A stretch of 64,000 nucleotides of DNA from Pseudomonadota bacterium (GTDB lineage: Bacteria; Pseudomonadota; Alphaproteobacteria; Rhodobacterales; Rhodobacteraceae), in the NCBI GenBank assembly GCA_038533575.1, contig JBCAYL010000001.1:958226-1022225 (forward strand), given 5' to 3'. The translations under genes were made by a program, and so were the position numbers. Below are positions 1 to 7,820 of this stretch, piece by piece. The stretch's first letter is position 1; the number at the start of each line of letters is the position of its first letter. The notes beneath the pieces were generated by a model. That model ran no database searches. It saw only the letters and a list, made by a program, of their open reading frames with translations, and was not told the DNA's origin.

Positions 1-2
1 GA

Positions 3-2969
3 CAGGGCGGGCCCGTGCGGCTCGATCTTTTCGGAGACGTCCTCGATGGCGCGCGCCGCTTCGATCCTGCGACCCAGCGCACGACGGAAAAGCTCGACGC
101 CGTGGAGCTCGCACCGGTCTCCGAGGTGATCCTAGACGAGGCGGCGGTGACGCGGTTCCGGCAGAATTACCGCCTCGAATTCGGCGCGGCGGGGACAGAT
201 GATCCGCTTTACGAAGCCGTATCGGCGGGCCGCAAGCACCAGGGCTTCGAGCATTGGCTGCCGTTCTTCCACGAGCGCCTCGAGACGCTCTTCGATTACC
301 TGCCGGACGCGACCGTCACCCTCGACGACCAGGTCACCGCCGCGCGCGTGGCACGGTGGGAGAGCATCGCCGACCAGTACGACACCCGCCGCGAGGCGAT
401 GACAGCGAAAGGCCGGCTCGACAGCGTCTACAAGCCCGCGCCGCCGGCCAATCTCTACCTTGATGACGACGCCTGGCAGGCTGCTGTAGCGGGCCATCGC
501 GTGGTGCAGTTCGCGCCGCTCCCGCAACCCACGGGGCCCGGCGCCATAGATGCAGGCGGGCGCGTCGGCCGCAATTTCGCGCCGGAGCGACAGTCGGAAT
601 CTCTGAGCCTTTTCGGTGCGTTGTCGGCGCATATTCGCGCGAAAGTAGAGGATAGGCCGGTCGTCATCGCGAGCTATTCGGACGGCGCGCGCGAGCGCCT
701 CACGGGCCTCATCGAAGATGAAGGCATCGTCGAGGCGATCTCGGTGAAGGACGCGAACGGCCTCAAGGGCCCGGGCGTCTACCTCGCCGTTTGGGCGCTC
801 GAGCACGGCTTCGAGGCGCCAGAGATGGTGGTCATCTCCGAACAGGACGTGCTGGGCGACCGCCTCATCCGCCAGACGAAGAAGAAGCGCCGTGCTGAGA
901 ACTTCCTGACCGAGACGCAGAGCCTCGCGCCGGGTGATCTCGTCGTCCATGTCGATCACGGCGTGGGCCGCTTCAAGGGGCTTGAGATCGTGACAGCGGC
1001 CGGGGCCGCGCACGAATGCATCCTGCTCGAATACGCGGAAAACTCGAAGCTTTACCTGCCGGTGGAGAATATCGAGCTCCTGAGCCGCTTCGGCCACGAG
1101 GAGGGGCTTCTCGACAAGCTGGGCGGCGGCGCCTGGCAGGCCAAGAAGGCCAAGCTCAAGGAGCGCATCAAGGAGATGGCGGAGCGGCTCATCCGCATCG
1201 CCGCCGAGCGCGCGCTCCGCAAGGCGCCCATCCTCGAGCCGCCGCCGGGCATGTGGGACGCGTTTTCCGCCCGCTTCCCCTATGACGAGACCGACGACCA
1301 GCTCACCGCCATCGAGGCCACGATCGCGGACCTCACCGCGGGCCAGCCCATGGACCGGCTCATCTGCGGCGATGTGGGCTTCGGCAAGACAGAAGTCGCC
1401 ATGCGCGCGGCGTTCGTCGCGGCCATGTCGGGCGTGCAGGTGGCCGTCATCGCGCCCACGACGCTGCTCGCGCGCCAGCACGCGCAGAGCTTCATGGAGC
1501 GGTTCCGCGGATTTCCGTTGCAGGTCAGAGCCTTGTCGCGCTTCGTGAATGCCAAGGAGGCGGCGAAGACGCGAGAAGGCCTGGCCAAGGGCACCGTCGA
1601 TATCGTCGTGGGAACCCACGCGGTCCTGGCCAAGCAGGTCCGCTTCCAAAACCTCGGGCTTCTCATCATCGACGAGGAGCAGCGCTTTGGCGTGACGCAC
1701 AAGGAGCGGATGAAGCAGATGCGCTCCAACATCCACGTGCTCACGCTGACGGCGACGCCCATCCCCCGCACGCTGCAGCTCAGCCTCTCGGGCGTGCGCG
1801 ACCTCTCCATAATCGGCACGCCGCCCGTCGATCGCCTCGCCATCCGGACCTATGTGAGCGAGTTCGACACGGTCACGTTGCGCGAGGCGCTGCTGCGCGA
1901 GCATTACCGCGGCGGGCAGAGCTTCTTCGTCGTCCCGCGCATCTCCGACCTGCCGGAGATGGAAGACTGGCTGAAGCGGGAGGTGCCGGAGGTGACGTTC
2001 GTGACGGCCCACGGGCAGCTCGCGGCGGGCGAGCTCGATGACCGGATGAATGCCTTCTACGACGGTAAATTCGACGTGCTGCTTGCCACCACCATCGTGG
2101 AAAGCGGGCTCGACATCCCCACGGCGAACACGATGATCGTACACCGCGCGGATATGTTCGGGCTCTCCCAACTCTACCAGATCCGGGGCCGGGTGGGCCG
2201 CGCGAAGACCCGCGCCTATGCCTACCTGACGACGAAGCCCCGCATGAAGCTTACCCCCGCGGCGGAGAAGCGGCTGCGCGTGCTGGGCTCGCTCGACAGT
2301 CTCGGCGCCGGGTTCACTTTGGCCAGCCAGGATCTGGATATACGCGGCGCAGGCAATCTCCTGGGCGAGGAGCAGTCGGGCCAGATGCGCGACGTGGGCT
2401 ACGAGCTTTACCAGCAGATGCTGGAGGAGGCGATAGCCAAGATCCGCTCCGGCGAAGCCGAGGGCCTCACCGACGATGATGACGGGCAATGGGCGCCGCA
2501 GATCAACCTCGGCGTGCCGGTGCTCATCCCCGAGGACTACGTCCCCGACCTCGACGTGCGGCTCGGGCTCTACCGGCGGCTGTCGTCGCTCACGACGAAG
2601 GTGGAGCTCGAAGGCTTCGCCGCCGAGATGATCGACCGCTTCGGGCCGCTCCCGAAAGAGGTCAACACACTCCTCCTGGTCGTGCGGATCAAGGCCATGT
2701 GCAAACGCGCCGGCATCGCCAAGCTCGACGGCGGGCCGAAGGGCGCCACGGTCCAGTTCCACAACGACAAGTTCGCCTCCCCCGAGGGGCTCGTGGCCTT
2801 CATCGAGGATCAGCGCGGACTCGCGAAGGTGAAGGACAACAAGATCATCGTCCGCCGGGACTGGAAGAGGGACGCCGACAAGATCAAGGGCGCCTTCGCC
2901 ATCGCCCGCGACCTCGCGGAACGCGCAGGGACGATCAAGAAGAAGAAGGCCGCGCCTAGTCCGGCGTGA
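3..2969 (+). CDS. mfd: Transcription-repair coupling factor Mfd, 5' end cut by window edge
   Basis: Mfd is the ATP-dependent DNA translocase that removes RNA polymerase stalled at lesions and recruits UvrA. The reading frame is open to the left edge, so about 180 N-terminal residues are missing; the GTG at base 15 is internal. Visible parts in order are the end of the UvrB-like damage-recognition module (PVRLDLFGD near base 12), the RNA polymerase interaction domain, and an SF2 motor with Walker A GDVGFGKTE (about bases 1368-1394) and the DEEQ box IIDEEQRFGV (about 1664-1693). The C-terminal domain is complete and ends in a lysine-rich tail. The last 14 bases overlap the 3' end of the convergent MFS gene. 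Identification is firm. Confidence 0.97.
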   Translation, partial: QGGPVRLDLFGDVLDGARRFDPATQRTTEKLDAVELAPVSEVILDEAAVTRFRQNYRLEFGAAGTDDPLYEAVSAGRKHQGFEHWLPFFHERLETLFDYLPDATVTLDDQVTAARVARWESIADQYDTRREAMTAKGRLDSVYKPAPPANLYLDDDAWQAAVAGHRVVQFAPLPQPTGPGAIDAGGRVGRNFAPERQSESLSLFGALSAHIRAKVEDRPVVIASYSDGARERLTGLIEDEGIVEAISVKDANGLKGPGVYLAVWALEHGFEAPEMVVISEQDVLGDRLIRQTKKKRRAENFLTETQSLAPGDLVVHVDHGVGRFKGLEIVTAAGAAHECILLEYAENSKLYLPVENIELLSRFGHEEGLLDKLGGGAWQAKKAKLKERIKEMAERLIRIAAERALRKAPILEPPPGMWDAFSARFPYDETDDQLTAIEATIADLTAGQPMDRLICGDVGFGKTEVAMRAAFVAAMSGVQVAVIAPTTLLARQHAQSFMERFRGFPLQVRALSRFVNAKEAAKTREGLAKGTVDIVVGTHAVLAKQVRFQNLGLLIIDEEQRFGVTHKERMKQMRSNIHVLTLTATPIPRTLQLSLSGVRDLSIIGTPPVDRLAIRTYVSEFDTVTLREALLREHYRGGQSFFVVPRISDLPEMEDWLKREVPEVTFVTAHGQLAAGELDDRMNAFYDGKFDVLLATTIVESGLDIPTANTMIVHRADMFGLSQLYQIRGRVGRAKTRAYAYLTTKPRMKLTPAAEKRLRVLGSLDSLGAGFTLASQDLDIRGAGNLLGEEQSGQMRDVGYELYQQMLEEAIAKIRSGEAEGLTDDDDGQWAPQINLGVPVLIPEDYVPDLDVRLGLYRRLSSLTTKVELEGFAAEMIDRFGPLPKEVNTLLLVVRIKAMCKRAGIAKLDGGPKGATVQFHNDKFASPEGLVAFIEDQRGLAKVKDNKIIVRRDWKRDADKIKGAFAIARDLAERAGTIKKKKAAPSPA

Positions 2970-4137
2970 GTAGGAAAGCCGACCAGAGCGCCACGGACCC
3001 GAAGAGGAGCTGCGCCGTTACCATGGCCTCCGGGCTCCCCGTGAAAAGGAGCGGGATGGGGATGGCGAGCGCGCCCGCGCCCAGCGTGGAAACCGCCTGC
3101 AACGTCGCCGAGCCCGTACCGGCGGCGTCGGGCAGCGGCTGAAGCCCCAGCGCCTGCGCGTTGCCGATCACGAAGCCCAGCACGAAAAAGCCCGAGAACA
3201 TCGCCACGAAGAAGGCGGGCAGCCCGAGCCCCACCACAAGCCCCAGGAGGCTCAGCCCCACGACGAGCCCGTATGCCACGAGCGAGGCGCGTAGAAGCCG
3301 CACCATGCCCAGCCGCTCGACAAGACGCGCGTTGACGAAGGAGGAGAACGCCCCGGTGATCGAGGCCGCGCCGAAGAGGTAGTGATAGAGGTCCCCGATC
3401 CCGTAGCGCTCCGTGAAGATCGCGGGGCCTGCCGTCAGGAACCCGTAGAGCGAGGCGAAGACGAAGAGCTGGATGGAGGCCGCGCGGCGAAAGACCGGCA
3501 AGCGCAGGCAGACCATGACCTGCGCGCCCCAAGAGCGGGGGGAGAAGGGGCGGCGGGTGCGCAGCGTTTCGGGCTGTTGCAGGGCAAACCAGATGAAGCC
3601 GACAGTACCGAAGATCGGAAAGACCGCAAAGACCGCCCGCCAGCCCAGAAGCGCCTCGATCCATGCGCCCAGAAGAGGCGCGATGCCCGGCACGAGGGTG
3701 AAGATCATCATCACGAGGGAGACCGTGGCGGCCATCTTGCGGCCTTCAAATCTGTCCCGGATGATCGCCTGCACGCCGATGCGCGGAGCAGCCGCGCCCA
3801 CACCCATGAGCGCGCGGCCCGCCAGCATCACCTCGAGCGTGGGCGCCACCCAGCTCACGAGCCCGCCCAGCATGTAGAGCGCCAGACCCGCCAAGATCAC
3901 CGGGCGGCGGCCGTATGCATCGAGCAGCGGGCCGACGAAGAGGGTGGCGAACCCGAGCGCAATGAAGAAGGACCCCATCACGAGCGTGGCGCGGGCGGGA
4001 TCGGCGGGCGAGAGCGCCACGCCGATCTCGGGCAGGGAGGCTAGCATCATGTCGATGCCGAGCGCGACGGTGGAGACGAGGAACGCCGAGAGCGCGATGA
4101 AGCGCAGGGAGGCGCGCTCCTCCGTCAGCGACGGCAT
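2956..4137 (-). CDS. MFS multidrug exporter, Bcr/CflA type
   Basis: This is a 393-residue polytopic membrane protein of the major facilitator superfamily, most like drug:H+ antiporters of the Bcr/CflA group. The loop 2-3 signature GPLLDAYGRRPV lies at about residues 69-80, and hydrophobic segments run through the whole length as expected for 12 helices. I chose the ATG at 4137, 8 bases after the upstream stop; a TTG at 4149 would add four residues and overlap that stop. It is the last gene of a leftward operon with the DsbA-like and acyl-CoA synthetase genes, so it may export a substrate or product of that pathway. The substrate cannot be read from the sequence. Confidence 0.88.
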   Translation of the reverse strand: MPSLTEERASLRFIALSAFLVSTVALGIDMMLASLPEIGVALSPADPARATLVMGSFFIALGFATLFVGPLLDAYGRRPVILAGLALYMLGGLVSWVAPTLEVMLAGRALMGVGAAAPRIGVQAIIRDRFEGRKMAATVSLVMMIFTLVPGIAPLLGAWIEALLGWRAVFAVFPIFGTVGFIWFALQQPETLRTRRPFSPRSWGAQVMVCLRLPVFRRAASIQLFVFASLYGFLTAGPAIFTERYGIGDLYHYLFGAASITGAFSSFVNARLVERLGMVRLLRASLVAYGLVVGLSLLGLVVGLGLPAFFVAMFSGFFVLGFVIGNAQALGLQPLPDAAGTGSATLQAVSTLGAGALAIPIPLLFTGSPEAMVTAQLLFGSVALWSAFLLTPD

Positions 4138-4145
4138 GACGGCAC

Positions 4146-4796
4146 TCAAGCGGTGTCGCTTTCGTCCATCTTTTCAGTGATTTCCGCGATGACCTTCGAC
4201 CACAGCTCCGGCGGCTGCGCGCCGGGCACCGCGTGCTGGCCCGCCACGATGAACGTGGGCACGGAGTTCACCCCCATCTCGCGGCTATGGGTGTCGCGGT
4301 CGCGGATCATCTGCACGTCTTCGTCGGTGGCCAGAAGCTTCTGCACCGCCGCTGCGTCAAGCCCCGCGCTGTCGGCGATATCGGCCAGCACCTCCGCATC
4401 CCCGATGTCGCGGCCTTCCACGAAATAGGCCTGGAAGAGCGCGTCGACGACGGGGCCCTGCCGTGCCTCGATGCCCGCCCAATGGATCAGGCGGTGCGCG
4501 TCGATTGTGTTGGGCGTGCGCTTGATGTCGCCGAGGTTCGCGGTGAGGCCGATCTCGTCGGCATGGCGCTGGATCTGGCCGTAGACCTGCACGGCGGCCT
4601 CCTTGCCGCCAAACTTGCGCTCCAGATACTCCGCGCGGTCCATCCCTTCGCGGGCCATGTCTGGATTGAGCTGGAAGGGATGCCACTCGATCGTGAACGG
4701 GTGGTCGGGATGCTCGGCCAGCGCGCGGTCGAGCTGGGTCTTGCCGATGTAGCACCACGGGCAGATCGGGTCGGAAAGGATGTCGAGCTTAATCAT
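4146..4796 (-). CDS. DsbA family oxidoreductase (FrnE-like)
   Basis: This 216-residue thioredoxin-fold protein has its redox motif C-P-W-C at residues 12-15, right after the first strand, followed by YIGK. That arrangement is typical of cytoplasmic FrnE-type DsbA relatives, which also resemble 2-hydroxychromene-2-carboxylate isomerases. There is no signal peptide, so it probably works in the cytoplasm. The frame stays open for 40 residues upstream, but the ATG at 4796 starts the conserved domain and overlaps the acyl-CoA synthetase stop by 8 bases, which indicates coupled translation. FrnE relatives act as disulfide oxidoreductases; an isomerase role in aromatic breakdown next to an acyl-CoA ligase is possible but unproven. 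Confidence 0.88.
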   Translation of the reverse strand: MIKLDILSDPICPWCYIGKTQLDRALAEHPDHPFTIEWHPFQLNPDMAREGMDRAEYLERKFGGKEAAVQVYGQIQRHADEIGLTANLGDIKRTPNTIDAHRLIHWAGIEARQGPVVDALFQAYFVEGRDIGDAEVLADIADSAGLDAAAVQKLLATDEDVQMIRDRDTHSREMGVNSVPTFIVAGQHAVPGAQPPELWSKVIAEITEKMDESDTA

Positions 4797-6288
4797 CGGG
4801 GGCGGCCTCGAAGAGCTGGGGGAGTGCGCGGCGGATGAGCTTTCCATTGGCAGAGCGCGGCAGGGCGGGCAAGTGCACCAGCGCACGGGGGTGTTTGTAC
4901 CCTGCGAGGCTGGCATCGAGATGGCCTTGCCATGTCGCGGGCGAGATCGGCGCGGGCCCGGTATGGAAGGCCACGATGATCGAGGTGTCTTTCACGGGCA
5001 CCTCGGCCACGGCCACATCCTCGATGCCCGCGAGGCTGCCGAGCGCGGCTTCCACCTCGAGCGGGCTCACGCGGTAGCCGCCCGCGTTCATCATCTCGCC
5101 TGTACGCCCCTCGTAGTGGATGGTGCCGTCCGCGTCCTGGCGCGCGCGGTCAGAGGTGAGGAAGTGATCGTTTTGCAGTGGAAGATAGAGGGAGAGGCCC
5201 TCAGTTGGGTTCTGGGTCAGGCCCGGGGCGTGTGTCTCTCCGGCGCGTCCGGCCTCGACGTAGCCGAGCATGAGCCCCTGCTCGGCGCGGTGGATGGCGA
5301 TGGTGCCGTCTTCCATGATCTTCACCCGGCGCCCGGGCTGCACGGTGAGGGACGGCGCGCCCGCGGGAGAGGCGGAGAGGAAGGTGGAGCATTCGGTCAT
5401 GCCGTAGGCGTCGTAGAGCCCCTTGCCGGTGGCCGCTTGCCATGCGTCCCGCAGCGCGGGCTGAAGGTGATCGCCCGCGGTCAGCGTGTGGCGGAGCCGG
5501 GGCAGCACGAGTTTCTCTGGCGCCTTCAGGAGCTTCCGAAGCACGCCCGGTGCCGCGGCGAAGAGCGTGGCGTCGTGGCGCTTGAGGAGGAGGGGCAGGG
5601 CAGTGAGCGCCGTCCCCTCCGCCGGCACGAGCGCCGTGGCGCCCATCGTCCAGGGATCGAGGAGCCCCGTGCCCAGCGTGAAAGTCCAGTTAAGCGCGCC
5701 CGCGTGAAGCAGGCGGTCTTCGGATGTGAGGCCGTACCAACCCTCGAACATCATCGCGCGAGCGAGGATGGCACGGTGGGCATGGGCCACGGCGCGCGGG
5801 CGGCCCGAGGTCCCGGAGGTGAACATGATGTAGGCCAGCCGCTCCGCCGACCCGCGCGCGAACTGGGCCGGTGGACCCTTGGCCATGGCAAGGAGCGCGG
5901 CCTCCGTGATCGTCGGGTGCGCCTCGGAGGGCAGGGCGAGGCCCGGGCCGCAGACTAGCGCCGCCGGAGAGATGTGGGCGAGGAGCGAGTCGATCTCGGG
6001 CCGCGTGAGCTGTGCCGAGGTTGGGATGGGTACGATGCCCACGGCGATGGCCCCGAGAAAGGCGAGCGGGAATGCCACGCCGTTGCCCAGCCGGAGTAGA
6101 AGCTGGTCGCCGGGGCGGAGGCCCGCCTCCAAGAGCCCATGGCCTACGCCGCGCACCGCCGCTTCGAGCTTGCCGTAGCTCCAGCGCTCCGCCCGCGCGG
6201 GGCCCAGGACAGCGAGCGCGATCTTGTCGGGCTGCTCGGGGGCGCGGGCCAGCACGTGGGCGGCGAGATTGAAGTCCGGGGCGGCCAT
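4789..6288 (-). CDS. AMP-dependent acyl-CoA synthetase / ligase
   Basis: This 499-residue adenylate-forming enzyme activates a carboxylic acid to its acyl-AMP and then the CoA thioester. The phosphate-binding loop (IMFTSGTSGRPRAV) lies at about residues 154-167, the adenine motif YGMTEC in the middle, and the hinge and catalytic lysine region (GGYRVSPLEVE, NGKLIRR) near the C-terminus. Overall it resembles benzoate- or short-chain acyl-CoA ligases, but the acid is not identifiable. It is the first gene of a leftward operon and is divergent (88 bases apart) from an XRE-cupin regulator, which is the natural candidate for its control. The start is ATG at 6288. Confidence 0.88.
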   Translation of the reverse strand: MAAPDFNLAAHVLARAPEQPDKIALAVLGPARAERWSYGKLEAAVRGVGHGLLEAGLRPGDQLLLRLGNGVAFPLAFLGAIAVGIVPIPTSAQLTRPEIDSLLAHISPAALVCGPGLALPSEAHPTITEAALLAMAKGPPAQFARGSAERLAYIMFTSGTSGRPRAVAHAHRAILARAMMFEGWYGLTSEDRLLHAGALNWTFTLGTGLLDPWTMGATALVPAEGTALTALPLLLKRHDATLFAAAPGVLRKLLKAPEKLVLPRLRHTLTAGDHLQPALRDAWQAATGKGLYDAYGMTECSTFLSASPAGAPSLTVQPGRRVKIMEDGTIAIHRAEQGLMLGYVEAGRAGETHAPGLTQNPTEGLSLYLPLQNDHFLTSDRARQDADGTIHYEGRTGEMMNAGGYRVSPLEVEAALGSLAGIEDVAVAEVPVKDTSIIVAFHTGPAPISPATWQGHLDASLAGYKHPRALVHLPALPRSANGKLIRRALPQLFEAAPDD

Positions 6289-6376
6289 GCCGGACGGCTA
6301 GGGCGCGCAGGGCACAGTTGCAAGCCGCGCGGGGCGGCGGCGTTGCAAGCCTCGCTGGCGCAGCCTAGAACGCCCC

Positions 6377-7009
6377 ATGGCCAAGGAAGAGCTCAACGAC
6401 CAGACCTCCATCATTCGTATTGCCCGCGAAAGCGGGGAGACGGAGATCGCGGCGCCGCTCGATCTCGGGCAGCGTGTGCGCGAGCTCCGCAAGGCGCGGG
6501 ACTGGACGCTGGAGCAGGCCGCGCAGCAGGCCGGGCTGGCGCGCTCCACGCTCTCCAAGATCGAGAACGGGCAGATGTCGCCCACCTACGATGCGCTGAA
6601 AAAGCTGGCCGTGGGGCTTGAGATCTCGGTCCCGCAGCTCTTCACGCCGCCCTCGAAGGGGCAGGTGAACGGGCGGATGGCTGTGACCGTCTCGGGCGAG
6701 GGCACGGCCCATGCCACGGCCACTTACGAGCACGAGATGCTCGCCACCTCGCTCACCAAAAAGCACATGCTGCCCTACCGCGCGCAGGTCCGGGCGCGGT
6801 CGGTGGAGGAGTTCGACGGCTGGGTGCGCCATGACGGGGAGGAGTTCCTCTACGTGCTCACCGGCGTCGTGCGGCTCTACACGGAATTCTACGAGCCCGT
6901 GGAGATGCGGCGCGGCGACAGCGCGTATTATGACGCTGCCATGGGGCATAACGTGATTTCCGTCAGTCCCGAGGACGCGACGATCCTCTGGGTGACCTCG
7001 CTCACCTGA
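6377..7009 (+). CDS. XRE family transcriptional regulator with C-terminal cupin domain
   Basis: This 210-residue regulator has a lambda-repressor-like helix-turn-helix at residues 30-88 (recognition region QAGLARSTLSKIENG) and a small cupin at about 130-205 that would bind an effector. Such HTH-cupin proteins (PuuR-like, SutR-like) commonly sense a metabolite of a neighbouring catabolic operon. It diverges from the acyl-CoA synthetase/DsbA/MFS operon with only 88 bases between the starts, so control of that operon and of itself from the shared region is likely. The effector is unknown. Confidence 0.9.
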   Translation: MAKEELNDQTSIIRIARESGETEIAAPLDLGQRVRELRKARDWTLEQAAQQAGLARSTLSKIENGQMSPTYDALKKLAVGLEISVPQLFTPPSKGQVNGRMAVTVSGEGTAHATATYEHEMLATSLTKKHMLPYRAQVRARSVEEFDGWVRHDGEEFLYVLTGVVRLYTEFYEPVEMRRGDSAYYDAAMGHNVISVSPEDATILWVTSLT

Positions 7010-7047
7010 GCCGCGGAGCGGGGTATGCGTGGGGGCCAACCCTCGCA

Positions 7048-7075
7048 CCCCCGAAGTACTTCTGGAGAGATGAAG
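7048..7075 (+). repeat. GTATTT-type intergenic repeat, copy A (degenerate)
   Basis: A CCCCCGAAGTACTTCTGG segment followed by GAGAGATGAAGA lies between the convergent XRE regulator and aquaporin genes. It matches the pattern of two other copies in this window (15890-15921 and 43668-43699): a C-rich block, a G-rich block, GTATTT or GTACTT, then GG and ATGAAG or GGAAG. All three are in plus orientation. The function is unknown; a role in transcript ends is a guess. Confidence 0.45.
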
Positions 7076-7081
7076 ACTGGC

Positions 7082-7726
7082 CTAGGCGCGGAAGAGGCGC
7101 GTGAGCGCGTGCGTGGCGATCAGCGCCGTCAGGAGCTGCACGGCGATGAAGGCGGGCGCATTGCCCGGCGCGATGCCCGAGAACGTGTCCGTGAAGCTGC
7201 GTGCGACGGTGACGGCGGGATTGGCGAAGCTCGTGGAGCTCGTGAAAAAGTAGGCGCCGGTGATGTAGAAGGCCACGAGGGCGGGGACGGCTTGCGGATT
7301 TGCGCGGAGGCCTCCGAAGATCACGAAGAGCAGCCCGAATGTGGCGATGGCCTCCGACACCCAGAGATTGGGCGTGCCGCGGGGCGTCGTGGAGAGCTGG
7401 AGCAGCTCTTGGGCGAACATGGCATGGGCCGCGATGACGCCGGAGAGGCCACCCGCCACCTGACAGAGCACGTAAAGGATCGCCGCGCTCGCCGTGATCT
7501 CGCCCCGGAGCGCGAAGGCGAGGGTGACGGCTGGGTTGAAGTGCGCACCGGATATAGGTCCGAGCACCGTGATGATGACGAACAGCATGGCTCCCGTGGC
7601 CACTGCATTGGCGAGGAGCGCAAGGGCCACGTCATCGGTTAGCGTTTCGGCCATGATGCCGGAGGCCACCACGGAGACGAGAAGAAGCGCGGTGCCGAGC
7701 GCTTCGGCGATGAGTTTTCGTGTCAT
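7082..7726 (-). CDS. Aquaporin-family (MIP) channel, AqpS-like
   Basis: This 214-residue membrane channel has six hydrophobic segments and two NPA boxes, at residues 64-66 (GAHFNPAVT) and 169-171 (TSFANPAVT). In water and glycerol channels the second box is usually NPAR, whose arginine narrows the selectivity filter; here it is NPAV. The same replacement is known in AqpS-type channels linked to arsenic resistance in rhizobia, which pass trivalent arsenicals. No ars genes are next to it here, so the solute is uncertain. It stands alone, convergent with the XRE regulator and 94 bases upstream of the peptide-binding protein end. Confidence 0.9.
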   Translation of the reverse strand: MTRKLIAEALGTALLLVSVVASGIMAETLTDDVALALLANAVATGAMLFVIITVLGPISGAHFNPAVTLAFALRGEITASAAILYVLCQVAGGLSGVIAAHAMFAQELLQLSTTPRGTPNLWVSEAIATFGLLFVIFGGLRANPQAVPALVAFYITGAYFFTSSTSFANPAVTVARSFTDTFSGIAPGNAPAFIAVQLLTALIATHALTRLFRA

Positions 7727-7820
7727 TTTGGGCGGTTACGCGGCGATCATTGCAATTTTGTGACGCTCGCGCCATGGCACAACTCAGCCCGGCGCGAACG
7801 CGACGATTGGCCGTCGTCCG

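Noticed and set aside
132-2762. An 876-codon open frame antisense to mfd
   Set aside because: It is a mirror of the GC-rich coding frame, gives a His/Arg/Glu-rich sequence with no motif, and lies fully inside mfd.
4138-4149. TTG 4149 as the MFS start
   Set aside because: It overlaps the upstream stop and adds four residues; ATG 4137 is simpler. It cannot be fully excluded.
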